Source of the DNA: Thermoplasmata archaeon
GTDB lineage: Archaea > Thermoplasmatota > Thermoplasmata > Lutacidiplasmatales > UBA184
Direction of reading: 5' to 3'
Assembly: GCA_030039135.1 (NCBI GenBank)
Contig: JASHQN010000103.1
Coordinates: forward strand, 1-20,814
Length of the DNA stretch: 20,814 nt
A model generated the notes under the pieces. That model saw only the letters and a list, made by a program, of their open reading frames with translations, was not told the origin of the DNA and did no database searches. The position numbers and the translations under genes are program-made. Shown in pieces: positions 7,483-13,920 of this stretch. The stretch's first letter is position 1. Each line of letters opens with the position of its first letter.

Positions 7483-8238
7483 GTGTCGGGGCGTGGCGGC
7501 CGGGCCGCCGGCGCGCGAACGGGACGTCGGTCCCGCTCCGCTGCCGGGCGGAAAGTTCGGGGCATGGAGGACGAGCCCTACTCTGTCTACCGCATCGCGG
7601 TCCTCCTTCCCGCTTCAGCGGTGGGGCGCATGCTATCGGTGGCCCATCCCGAGCTACGGATCGAAATCCAGAACCGGATGGAGGTGCCCCGGGGACGGGT
7701 GCTGTTCGAGGCTAGGGTGGAAGGTCCCCACGCCGCGGACTGGAAGGACGAGGTGGCGGGCCACCCGGATGTGGTCGCGACCGAGGTCCACCCGACGGGC
7801 CCCGAGAGCTCGATCTACCGCGTGACCGTCCGCACGCCGACGATCCACTCGGTCGTCCGCGATCGCCGCCTGCTGGTTCGCTACCCGATCCTCATCGAGG
7901 GCGGGTGGATGCGCTTTGAGACCGTCGCCACAGCCTCGCAGGTCCGAAGCGCCCTCACGGCCATCCGACGGCGGGTGGGTCCCACCCGCGTCGAAGCCGT
8001 GCGCCGGGGGTCCATCGCGCTCGGAACTTTGGGGCTCACATCGGTCCAGGAAGAGATCTTTCGCACGGCGGTCTCGAGCGGCTTCTTCGACGCCCCCCGG
8101 GGGATCTCGCTCACCGTGCTCGCTGAGCGGCTCGGGAAGAGCAAGTCGGCGGTCTCTGAAGCGATCCGGAAGATCCAACGCCGCCTCGCCGACTCCGCCC
8201 TCGAGATGGGGCTCGTTCCACCTCGGGCCGAGCCGTAG
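7483..8238 (+). CDS. HTH_10 (bacterio-opsin-activator type) transcriptional regulator, paralogue 2
   Basis: The 251-residue protein has the same plan as the regulator at 5581-6381: a basic N-terminus (1-27), a central region starting YSVYRIAVLLPASAVGRML (33-51) and a C-terminal HTH_10 domain. The HTH region includes LTSVQEEIFRTAVSSGFFDA (185-204) and LTVLAERLGKSKSAVSEAIR (210-229). GTG at 7483 is preferred as start because GAGGAGG lies 4 bases upstream. The ATG at 7564 has no ribosome site but would match the conserved core, so the basic N-terminus (7 Arg in the first 26 residues) may be optional. The two regulators look like products of a local duplication that now flank the RecA-like gene. 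The DNA target and signal are unknown. Confidence 0.88.
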   Translation: MSGRGGRAAGARTGRRSRSAAGRKVRGMEDEPYSVYRIAVLLPASAVGRMLSVAHPELRIEIQNRMEVPRGRVLFEARVEGPHAADWKDEVAGHPDVVATEVHPTGPESSIYRVTVRTPTIHSVVRDRRLLVRYPILIEGGWMRFETVATASQVRSALTAIRRRVGPTRVEAVRRGSIALGTLGLTSVQEEIFRTAVSSGFFDAPRGISLTVLAERLGKSKSAVSEAIRKIQRRLADSALEMGLVPPRAEP

Positions 8239-8261
8239 GATCGCGACCTCTCGCGAAGCAT

Positions 8262-8267
8262 CTATAG
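8262..8267 (+). promoter_or_regulatory. TATA box of the small zinc-ribbon gene
   Basis: CTATAG within GCATCTATAGCTC lies 30-35 bases before the ATG at 8297. This fits an archaeal promoter producing a leaderless or very short-leader mRNA. Confidence 0.5.
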
Positions 8268-8296
8268 CTCCGTTCCCTCACCGGTTCGGGTCGACC

Positions 8297-8545
8297 ATGA
8301 AGTGCGAAGCGTGCGGGGCAGAGCTGGCGGAGGGAGCGCGAACGTGCAGCGCGTGCGGCCACGCCGTCGGCGTGGGGCAACGGGCGGGCGCGGAGACGGT
8401 CCACGTCGCGAAGGAGACCGAGAAGGTGCTCGGCAAGGCCGGCCGCGGGCTGGTCGGGGGCATCAAGGGATTCGGCGAGGGAGCGAAGAAGGGATTCAAG
8501 GGCGACAAGGACGAGAAGAAAGACGAGACCCAGGCTCAGAGCTGA
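8297..8545 (+). CDS. Small zinc-ribbon protein with basic Gly/Lys-rich tail
   Basis: The 82-residue protein starts MKCEACGAEL and has a classical zinc ribbon made of Cys3-x2-Cys6 and Cys17-x2-Cys20. The rest is a Gly/Lys-rich, probably helical segment (GLVGGIKGFGEGAKKGFKG, about 51-69) and a charged DKDEKKDE tail. The ATG at 8297 is chosen because the ribbon begins there and a TATA box sits at leaderless spacing; the longer open frame upstream runs antisense-like through the HTH_10 gene in another frame. Such mini zinc ribbons are common in Thermoplasmatota, and their partners are mostly unknown. The tail resembles short membrane- or nucleic-acid-binding amphipathic segments, but I cannot choose between these. 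Confidence 0.8.
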   Translation: MKCEACGAELAEGARTCSACGHAVGVGQRAGAETVHVAKETEKVLGKAGRGLVGGIKGFGEGAKKGFKGDKDEKKDETQAQS

Positions 8546-8622
8546 GGGGCCGCCGAGGGCGCGCTGCGGTCGCGGGCCTCCGGGTGCGGTACGGCGCTAC
8601 GGTGGGGCGCTGGGGTTCCCGC

Positions 8623-8751
8623 TCAGGCCCGATCGACGCCGAGCGCCTCACGAAGCGCGGCCTGTCGCTCCCAGAGCGCGAGGTCCCGATCGCCGCGTTC
8701 CGGCTTCGCGGGTAAGGGTTCGTCGAAGACGACCACCAGTTGCTCGGTCAT
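8623..8751 (-). CDS. Possible 42-residue protein
   Basis: From the ATG at 8751 the frame encodes MTEQLVVVFDEPLPAKPERG (1-20) and then DRDLALWERQAALREALGVD, ending RA and a stop. The composition (charged, one amphipathic C-terminal helix with regular Leu/Ala spacing) looks like a real small protein rather than a shadow. No other gene covers this stretch. A TATA-like element at 8798-8805 on the same strand would give a leader of about 25 bases that begins close to the A-run. The open frame extends upstream to a possible 84-residue version, but that would translate through the promoter-like region. I do not recognise a family. Confidence 0.4.
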   Translation of the reverse strand: MTEQLVVVFDEPLPAKPERGDRDLALWERQAALREALGVDRA

Positions 8752-8776
8752 GTCGGCCTGGGTGGCTTGGAGCGAA

Positions 8777-8785
8777 TTTTTTTTT
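8777..8785 (+). terminator. Nine-T run, possible archaeal intrinsic terminator
   Basis: Nine consecutive T in a GC-rich window is the strongest T-tract seen. It is 232 bases after the zinc-ribbon gene stop on the plus strand. Archaeal RNA polymerase can terminate on such tracts without a hairpin. An alternative is a role in the minus-strand leader. Confidence 0.35.
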
Positions 8786-8797
8786 GCGCGGCGACAG

Positions 8798-8805
8798 TAT
8801 ATCTT
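8798..8805 (-). promoter_or_regulatory. TATA-like element for the small minus-strand ORF
   Basis: The minus strand reads AGATATAC. Transcription would begin near the A-run at 8777-8785, upstream of the ATG at 8751. Confidence 0.35.
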
Positions 8806-8889
8806 CCGTCCGTCAACCAGAATCCACCACGAGCGTGGGGTACTCGGCGAGCCGGCTCGCGCCCAGTGGCCGGACACTTCCCGTAATAG

Positions 8890-8897
8890 ACAGTAAA
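8890..8897 (+). promoter_or_regulatory. TATA-like element of the anchored zinc-ribbon gene
   Basis: ACAGTAAA lies 26-33 bases before the ATG at 8923, in an AT-richer patch (CCGTAATAGACAGTAAACC). The spacing suggests a leaderless transcript. Confidence 0.45.
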
Positions 8898-8922
8898 CCG
8901 TTGCGTCTCGTGCGGTCGCTCG

Positions 8923-9450
8923 ATGGCCTCCTCCCCCTGCGTGAGGTGCGGTGCTCCCGTCCCCACCGGGTCGGGAGCCTGCCCTCGGTGCGGAGCCGCC
9001 GTCGCGGGGTCCGCCCCCGGTCGACCACGGGGGCTGAGCCGAACGGGCCGAAGGAACGTGATCGTGATTGTTATCGTGCTTCTCGTCGCCGCCCTCGCCT
9101 ACCTCCTCTACGTCGCGCTAGCGCCGGTCACAGTGGAGGTGGGCACCGTCTCCGTTCGCTTCACGGGGAGCTCCTGTCCCGGATGGATGAATTCGAGCGC
9201 GAGCGGGTTCTCGGCCGACCCCGGGAGCCCGGCCACGCTCTCGATCACCCTTCCGAACTATTCGGCCGTTCTCAACTGCACGGCCCAGAACGTGACCACT
9301 TCGACCACGGGGTTCACGATCGTCCGCTCGAACGCCCCACTGACGGTAACGCCCGGAACCTCCGGGAACCTGTCGGTCGTCGTCCGTACACCGTCCGAAG
9401 CGTTCCGCGGAACGCTGACGGTCACCGTCGAGGTCACGACGAGCGGCTAG
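8923..9450 (+). CDS. Membrane protein: inside zinc ribbon, one TM helix, outside domain
   Basis: The 175-residue protein begins with a zinc ribbon (Cys6-x2-Cys9 and Cys20-x2-Cys23), a basic linker (RPRGLSRTGRRN) and a single strong transmembrane helix at about 46-66 (VIVIVIVLLVAALAYLLYVA). The remaining ~110 residues are Ser/Thr/Val-rich with N-x-S/T sequons and two cysteines (SSCPG and LNCTA) that may form a disulfide, so an outside beta-sandwich is likely. The positive-inside rule places the ribbon in the cytoplasm. The function is unknown; by layout it could relay information between a surface event and a cytoplasmic partner. It is convergent with the MscS gene. The layout is the reverse of the membrane zinc-ribbon protein at 12868-13920. 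Confidence 0.8.
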   Translation: MASSPCVRCGAPVPTGSGACPRCGAAVAGSAPGRPRGLSRTGRRNVIVIVIVLLVAALAYLLYVALAPVTVEVGTVSVRFTGSSCPGWMNSSASGFSADPGSPATLSITLPNYSAVLNCTAQNVTTSTTGFTIVRSNAPLTVTPGTSGNLSVVVRTPSEAFRGTLTVTVEVTTSG

Positions 9451-9473
9451 ACGACCGTCCCGCGCCGAACGAT

Positions 9474-9489
9474 CGGCTCGGTCGAGCCG
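9474..9489. terminator. Hairpin between convergent stop codons
   Basis: CGGCTCG-GT-CGAGCCG is a perfect 7-bp inverted repeat with a 2-base centre. It fills the short gap between the stop at 9448-9450 (+) and the MscS stop at 9490-9492 (-), touching the latter. It could act on both transcripts. No T-run is present, so the terminator role is inferred from position. Confidence 0.4.
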
Positions 9490-10278
9490 TCACGACTTGG
9501 TCGTAGCCGGCTCGCTCGCCGTGGCGACCCGAGGGGCGCCGGCGCGGGCCTTGCCCATCGCCTCGGTCAGGCGGCGGTTCACCTCGGCGAGGACCGGCTC
9601 CCGGTCCTCCGGCCGCCGTACCATCACAGTAAGGACGAGATCGGCGGACTGCGCCGATCGCGCACGCGTGGTGAACACGGGAGGGTAGCGCCGATCGAGC
9701 CGCGCGCGCAACTTGGCGAGCGTCTTCATCATGTCGCTCTCGAACGCGGGGATGTCCACCGACCCGGCGAGCGAGAAGGGGACGGTGAGCTCCTTCCAGG
9801 CCTGCGGCGTCAGGTTGACGACCGCTTCCCGCAGGAACAGCGAGTTCGGCAGGGCGATCAGGTGGTCGTCCTCCGAGAGGAGGACCGTGGTCATGGCGTT
9901 GATCTCGATGACCTTTCCCGACCGCTCCCCCACGCGGATCGTATCCCCGAGCTTGAACGGGGAGTAGACGTCGGCGAAGTACTTCGCCCCGTAGTTCTCG
10001 AGCGGCTGACGGAGCGCGACGATCACCGCGATCCCGAGGAGCAGGATGACGAGCAGGAGGATCGTGACGCTCACGCCCAGTTCCTGGACCGCGAACACGA
10101 TCCCGACGAGCCAGACGATCGCGAACCCGGTCCGACGCGCGGCACCGGTGACCTGGGGGTTGCTCCGGCGCATCAGGCCGGCGATCGAAAGGCTGGTGAG
10201 GTACGCGACGAGCGCGGTCAGGGCCAGGATCACCGCGCAGTAGACGAGCGGCACCGCGGCCGAGGGAAGGGTGAACAC
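9490..10278 (-). CDS. MscS-family small mechanosensitive channel
   Basis: The 262-residue protein fits a minimal MscS: hydrophobic helices at about 6-36, 50-66 and 70-89. The last leads into the pore-lining helix and hinge, IAVIVALRQPLENYGAKYF (83-101). The conserved beta-domain follows: FKLGDTIRVGERSGKVIEIN (108-127) and AMTTVLLSEDDHLIALPNS (128-146). The alpha/beta C-terminal domain runs to about 240 and a short Ala/Thr tail ends the protein. Such channels release solutes when membrane tension rises after osmotic down-shock. The GTG start follows the glycosyltransferase stop with no gap (TGA-GTG), and GGAGG lies 5 bases upstream inside that gene, so the two are co-transcribed and probably coupled. 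The pairing suggests the channel releases an osmolyte made by its neighbour. Confidence 0.92.
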   Translation of the reverse strand: MFTLPSAAVPLVYCAVILALTALVAYLTSLSIAGLMRRSNPQVTGAARRTGFAIVWLVGIVFAVQELGVSVTILLLVILLLGIAVIVALRQPLENYGAKYFADVYSPFKLGDTIRVGERSGKVIEINAMTTVLLSEDDHLIALPNSLFLREAVVNLTPQAWKELTVPFSLAGSVDIPAFESDMMKTLAKLRARLDRRYPPVFTTRARSAQSADLVLTVMVRRPEDREPVLAEVNRRLTEAMGKARAGAPRVATASEPATTKS

Positions 10279-11652
10279 TCAGGCCTCCACGAGCTTGCCG
10301 AACAGGCGGGACTCGGCTTTGAGCGCGTTCTCGATCGTGCATCGCCGCGCCGTTTTCGCGCCGCCCTCGATCAACCGGTCTCGGAGACCGCTCGGGTCGC
10401 GCAGCAAGCGACGCATCTGCCGGTCGAGCGCGGCCGGGTCGTCGGGGTCGAAGAGAAGTCCGTTCTCCCCGTCCTTGATCAGCTCGGCGACCCCGGCTCG
10501 AGCGGTGACGAGCGTGGGCTTGCGGTGCAGCCAGCTCTCGACCACGACCAACCCGAACCCCTCGTTGACCGAAGGGAGGAGCGTGAACGAGCAGCGCTCG
10601 TAGAGCGCGTCGAGCTCACGCTGCGTAACGTGCCCGGTAAAGACGACGCGGTCCGACACCCCGAGCTCGCGGGCGGTTTTCTCGAGGTGGCTGCGCCACG
10701 TGTCGGATTTGGACAGGCCGAGACCCTCGCGGGAGCTCGAAAAGCTTCCGTTGCCCGCCAAGACGAGGCGCAGATGAGGGAACCGGCGGGCAAGACGGGC
10801 CACCGAGGCGATCGCCCGATCCTGCGCCTTCTGCGGGTCCATTCGCGCGACCGCGAGCGCCACCTCGTCGTCCGGACGAAGGTGGAACCGCTCGACGACC
10901 GCGGCGACCTCGTCCGGTCCCGGTCGGGTGTACTCGTTGGGATCGACGTACGGATAGATCCGCTCCACGCGCCCTCGGTAGCCGAACCGCTGGAGCGAAT
11001 CGCGGTAGGTGTCCGAGCTGACGACGATCACGTCGTACGCGTTCAGGTAGGTCGACAGAAGCGATCGCCACGGACGTGGAATGTTCTCGGCGTCGAACGG
11101 GATGTGCCACCGAAAGATCTTCGTCTTGAGCGTCGCGAGCATGTGGCCCATCGGCAGCTGCTGGAAATCGTGGATGTAGAACACGTCGAAGTCGAACTCG
11201 AGATCCAGGCGCCGGATCAGCTCAGCGGTGGTGCGATTGTAGTACGTGTACTCCCCGTAATCGTCCGTCCAGAACAGACCGCCCGAGAGCTTCGGCTCTC
11301 TTAGCCCGTGGACCGTCGCCCAGATCGCCTCCTTGGCCTTTCCGTAGCCCCCCATTCGTTCGCGGTCGATCGCGACATTGTGGAGCGTCATCCCAGGGAT
11401 CGCCAGGCTCGCCGGGGCGTTCGGATTGAGCGAGACCCAGTGGACGCCGCGCCACGTCCCGTTTTCGAGGAGGCGCTTCGCGAGCGGGTAGACCATCCTC
11501 GTCACCCCGCCGGGAGAGAAGCGGTAGTCGACGTCCTCCCGGAAGTGCGCGAAATCGCCATCGCTCTTCCACCGCGGGGGCGAGCCCTCGGTGCCCGCCG
11601 GGAACTGGAGGAGCGGCGTCTGAGTGTTGATGCAAACTTCGAGAGGGTCCAT
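10279..11652 (-). CDS. GT4-family glycosyltransferase (GT-B fold), possibly trehalose-synthase-like
   Basis: The 457-residue protein has a GT-B fold. The N-terminal glycine-rich loop is RFSPGGVTRMVYPLAKRLL (44-62), the acceptor-side segment is FYIHDFQQLPMGHM (158-171), and the linker segment is RWHIPFDAENIPRPWRSLLS (181-200). The C-terminal nucleotide-sugar site has ARMDPQKAQD (269-278; Arg270, Lys275) and the E-x7-E motif in NEGFGLVVVE (Glu364, Glu372). These are GT4 hallmarks, a retaining family using UDP-, ADP- or GDP-sugars. The mid-region recalls TreT-type trehalose synthases, a weak impression. No membrane segment is present. GGAG sits 7 bases before the ATG. The following gene is an MscS channel with zero spacing, consistent with compatible-solute metabolism. 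The exact product sugar is not shown. Confidence 0.85.
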   Translation of the reverse strand: MDPLEVCINTQTPLLQFPAGTEGSPPRWKSDGDFAHFREDVDYRFSPGGVTRMVYPLAKRLLENGTWRGVHWVSLNPNAPASLAIPGMTLHNVAIDRERMGGYGKAKEAIWATVHGLREPKLSGGLFWTDDYGEYTYYNRTTAELIRRLDLEFDFDVFYIHDFQQLPMGHMLATLKTKIFRWHIPFDAENIPRPWRSLLSTYLNAYDVIVVSSDTYRDSLQRFGYRGRVERIYPYVDPNEYTRPGPDEVAAVVERFHLRPDDEVALAVARMDPQKAQDRAIASVARLARRFPHLRLVLAGNGSFSSSREGLGLSKSDTWRSHLEKTARELGVSDRVVFTGHVTQRELDALYERCSFTLLPSVNEGFGLVVVESWLHRKPTLVTARAGVAELIKDGENGLLFDPDDPAALDRQMRRLLRDPSGLRDRLIEGGAKTARRCTIENALKAESRLFGKLVEA

Positions 11653-11800
11653 CGAGATTCTCCGGCTCCGTGGGCGGGGTCGTGAGGCTGCGGCCTCTCC
11701 CTCGAGATAGCCCTTGGGGCTGGACCTCCCCAGGCGATCGGGGCCCCACGACGCAGCGAGACCCCGCTCGTCCCGAGTGCGAAACCCTGAAGCCGGGAGA

Positions 11801-11808
11801 CTATAACA
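11801..11808 (-). promoter_or_regulatory. TATA-like element for the GT4-MscS operon
   Basis: The minus strand reads TGTTATAG. It predicts transcription from about 11780 and a leader of about 120-130 bases before the SD-preceded ATG at 11652. Read on the plus strand (CTATAACA) it could equally serve a rightward transcript. Confidence 0.4.
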
Positions 11809-12024
11809 CTTCGCGGCTCAACGCGACCGGCCCGTGATCCCGCGGGTGGTCGCGAACGGGCGTACTTTCTCCTTTCGACCACGAGGACACGCCGCTCGGA
11901 GCGGCACCACGATCTTGCGGCTGGCGTGGGTCAGCTCGCGCCCTTCGGCGATACGTCGACCGTTTCCCCACCCGTGTCGCTCTTCGACCGCAACGAGGCT
12001 CGGCCCGGCCCGCCTGAGGGTCGG

Positions 12025-12032
12025 GATATTGA
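12025..12032 (+). promoter_or_regulatory. TATA-like element of the GNAT gene
   Basis: GATATTGA lies 24-31 bases before GTG 12056. It supports that start codon and a leaderless transcript. Confidence 0.45.
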
Positions 12033-12055
12033 CCTAGGACCCCCCTTCCCAGCAC

Positions 12056-12871
12056 GTGTCCGCGGCCACGACGCGTGTCGTCGAGCAAGGCGAGGACATG
12101 GAGGTCCGCCGCCTCGAGGATCCTGCGACGTTCGACCGACTTGCCCATGTCGATCTTTCGGACTGGTTCAACCCGTTCTTGCCGACCTTCGCGCGCGATG
12201 CCGCTCGGAGCGGCGGGGCCGTTCGGATCGTCGTACGGGAGGACGAGACCGTCGGGCTCGCGATCGCTCACCCCAACGAGAAGGTGGTTTCGATCTTCGG
12301 TCGGACCCGTCGGGCGGCGGAGATGCTGCGCCGAGAGGATCCGGCCTGTGCGGCATTCTGCGAGATCGAGCTCGAGCCCGTCGGAGAGGTGTTTTGGATC
12401 TTCCGACGACCGCTCAGGGAGCCGGAACCGGACCATCGATTTCGGCACGCAGTCCGCACGGCCGACCCGAGCGAGAGCGGCGAGATCGCCCGGCGGATGC
12501 GAGAGGAGTACGGCCAACTCGACGATCGGTGGCTTCTTTCCGCGCCGGAGGAGGGGGAGACGTGCTTCGTCGCCGCCGCCGGCGACGAACTAGCCGGCGT
12601 CGCGTGGGCGTGCGTGCGAGCCCAGAGGGCACGGCTGCATTCGCTCGTGGTCGCCCCCCGTTACCGCCGGCTCGGCGTCGCGACCGACCTCCTCATGGCC
12701 CGGCTGCTCTGGGCGCGAGCTTCGGGCGCGACCGATGCGATCCTCGAGATCTCGGAGCACAACCACGCGTCCCAGGAGGTGGCGGGCCTCGGCGGCTTCC
12801 GGCCGGCCGGGCGGATCTTCTGGATGCGGCCCACCCACGGCCCGAGGGTCGGCTCGGCCGCTCGGCCCTAG
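12056..12871 (+). CDS. GNAT-family acetyltransferase
   Basis: The 271-residue protein ends in a GNAT domain. ETCFVAAAGDELAGVAWACV (168-187) forms the central strands. LHSLVVAPRYRRLGVATDLL (194-213) is the acetyl-CoA-binding motif A with the R-R-x-G-x-A type loop (residues 203-208). GATDAILEISEHNHASQEVA and GLGGFRPAGRIFWM follow as the typical B-motif and C-terminal strand. The N-terminal half (about 15-125) has a similar strand/helix pattern and may be a degenerate second GNAT-like lobe, as in two-domain members. The acceptor is unknown. The start is GTG 12056, placed by the TATA-like element; ATG 12098 is an alternative. Its stop codon shares a CTAG palindrome with the convergent gene. Confidence 0.85.
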   Translation: MSAATTRVVEQGEDMEVRRLEDPATFDRLAHVDLSDWFNPFLPTFARDAARSGGAVRIVVREDETVGLAIAHPNEKVVSIFGRTRRAAEMLRREDPACAAFCEIELEPVGEVFWIFRRPLREPEPDHRFRHAVRTADPSESGEIARRMREEYGQLDDRWLLSAPEEGETCFVAAAGDELAGVAWACVRAQRARLHSLVVAPRYRRLGVATDLLMARLLWARASGATDAILEISEHNHASQEVAGLGGFRPAGRIFWMRPTHGPRVGSAARP

Positions 12872-13920
12872 CTCCGAGTCGCGCCGCAGAAGGGGCACCG
12901 CTCCGCGGTCGAGTCGATGAGCGACCCGCAGTAGGCGCACTTGACCTTCACCGTCTCTTTGATCACGATCTGCTGGACCGCGGGTTGACCGGACGGGGTG
13001 AGCCGGATCGGAGGCGGGGCGCCGGCCGTAGGGGCCACGGGAGGCGGGACCGTGAATTGGATCTCCCCGCGGGTCGAATGGCGCGGCAGGCCGCTCGAGC
13101 GCCGCGCGCGCAAGAGCAGCACGACGATCACCACGATCGCGACGATCACGATGACGACGATCGCGGCGATCTCGAGTGCGGAGAGCCCGCCCGGGGAGGT
13201 TCCCGAGGCGGCGGTTGCCGCCGTAAGGGGATAGCTCGTCGCGGTCACCTGCAGCAGGTCGGTGATCGTGAACACATTACCCTGGCTATCGCTGTCTGTC
13301 TCGGTGTACAGGTACCCGACCACGTATCCGGTGGCGGGATCGAAGTACTCGGTCCACGTGTAGGTGGCGTTGAAGCGTCCGTAGACGTCGTCGCGCAGGT
13401 AACTGCCGCTCCCGGTGGCTGCGATCGTCGCGACCGAGGCTCCGACCGCAGTGTCCAGCGCGTAGGCGTAGTCACGCGAGAACACGGAGAGCCGGGAGTT
13501 GAGCAGGTAGAACGGGGCGCCGGTCGGCAGAGAGTTGTTGACGTAGAACCAGACGTAGGGCATCGTGTAGCCGGTCTGGTTATCGGTGCCGCTCACATAG
13601 AGGAAGCTCGAGGTCGAGAACGTGAATCCCCCGGAAGAGGACCACTTCGATTCGGCGCCGCTGATGTTCCACCACGTGTCGTTGTTCCCGTAGACGGCCG
13701 ACGCGGTCCCGTTGGCCGCGACGGTCAGCACGTGGATCGACCCGTTGACGAACGTGTGTTCCGAGTATCCGGAGTAGTTGGTGTACGGCTGGCCCTGGAG
13801 CACGGTGGTCTCCGTGTAGTAGAAGTAGTCGCCCGGACGCGAAACGTAGTGCCCCGGGCTCGACGCCGCGGGGACGGTGAGCACGATCGCGAGGACGAAG
13901 AGGGTCGCCGCCGATCTCAT
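12868..13920 (-). CDS. Membrane protein: signal peptide, outside beta-rich domain, TM helix, inside zinc ribbon
   Basis: The 350-residue protein has a signal peptide (about 1-20, LFVLAIVLTVPAAS) and a ~220-residue outside domain rich in Tyr, Ser, Thr and Asn with many N-x-S/T sequons. A TM helix follows at about 249-271 (alternating Ile and Val), then Arg-Ala-Arg-Arg, a Pro-rich linker (VPPPVAPTAGAPPP) and a C-terminal zinc ribbon: Cys328-x2-Cys331 and Cys342-x2-Cys345. A cytoplasmic ribbon with an outside sensor-like domain fits a receptor or scaffold. It is the last gene of a three-gene operon. Its ATG overlaps the preceding stop as ATGA, so translation is probably coupled. Its TAG stop overlaps the GNAT stop. 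No named family was recognised for the outside domain. Confidence 0.85.
   Translation of the reverse strand: MRSAATLFVLAIVLTVPAASSPGHYVSRPGDYFYYTETTVLQGQPYTNYSGYSEHTFVNGSIHVLTVAANGTASAVYGNNDTWWNISGAESKWSSSGGFTFSTSSFLYVSGTDNQTGYTMPYVWFYVNNSLPTGAPFYLLNSRLSVFSRDYAYALDTAVGASVATIAATGSGSYLRDDVYGRFNATYTWTEYFDPATGYVVGYLYTETDSDSQGNVFTITDLLQVTATSYPLTAATAASGTSPGGLSALEIAAIVVIVIVAIVVIVVLLLRARRSSGLPRHSTRGEIQFTVPPPVAPTAGAPPPIRLTPSGQPAVQQIVIKETVKVKCAYCGSLIDSTAERCPFCGATRS

Larger units (their letters stand above)
8546..8922. other. 377-bp gap with a T9 run, a TATA-like element and one small minus-strand ORF
   Basis: No large gene fits here. The notable items are a run of nine T at 8777-8785, a minus-strand TATA-like AGATATAC at 8798-8805, and a 42-codon minus-strand ORF. 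In archaea, T-runs in the coding strand can end transcription, so the run could stop plus-strand read-through before the gene at 8923. Its opposite strand (A9) would lie in the leader of the small ORF. Confidence 0.5.
11653..12055. other. 403-bp divergent promoter region
   Basis: This gap separates the divergent GT4 and GNAT genes. It contains TATA-like elements for both (11801-11808 and 12025-12032) and a leader of roughly 120 bases before the glycosyltransferase. A 67-codon plus-strand frame from GTG 11834 lies 26-33 bases after CTATAACA (11801-11808), so it could be a leaderless small gene. Its product is Arg-rich without any recognisable feature, so I do not call it. I see no RNA gene. 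Confidence 0.5.

Noticed and set aside
9862..11304. Long 480-codon plus-strand open frame
   Set aside because: It lies opposite the MscS and GT4 genes, which have clear family motifs. Its product is low-complexity, rich in Arg, Asp and Glu, as expected of an antisense shadow in GC-rich DNA.
11834..12037. 67-codon plus-strand ORF after CTATAACA
   Set aside because: The TATA-like spacing is attractive, but the product is Arg-rich without features and the same element better explains the leftward operon promoter.
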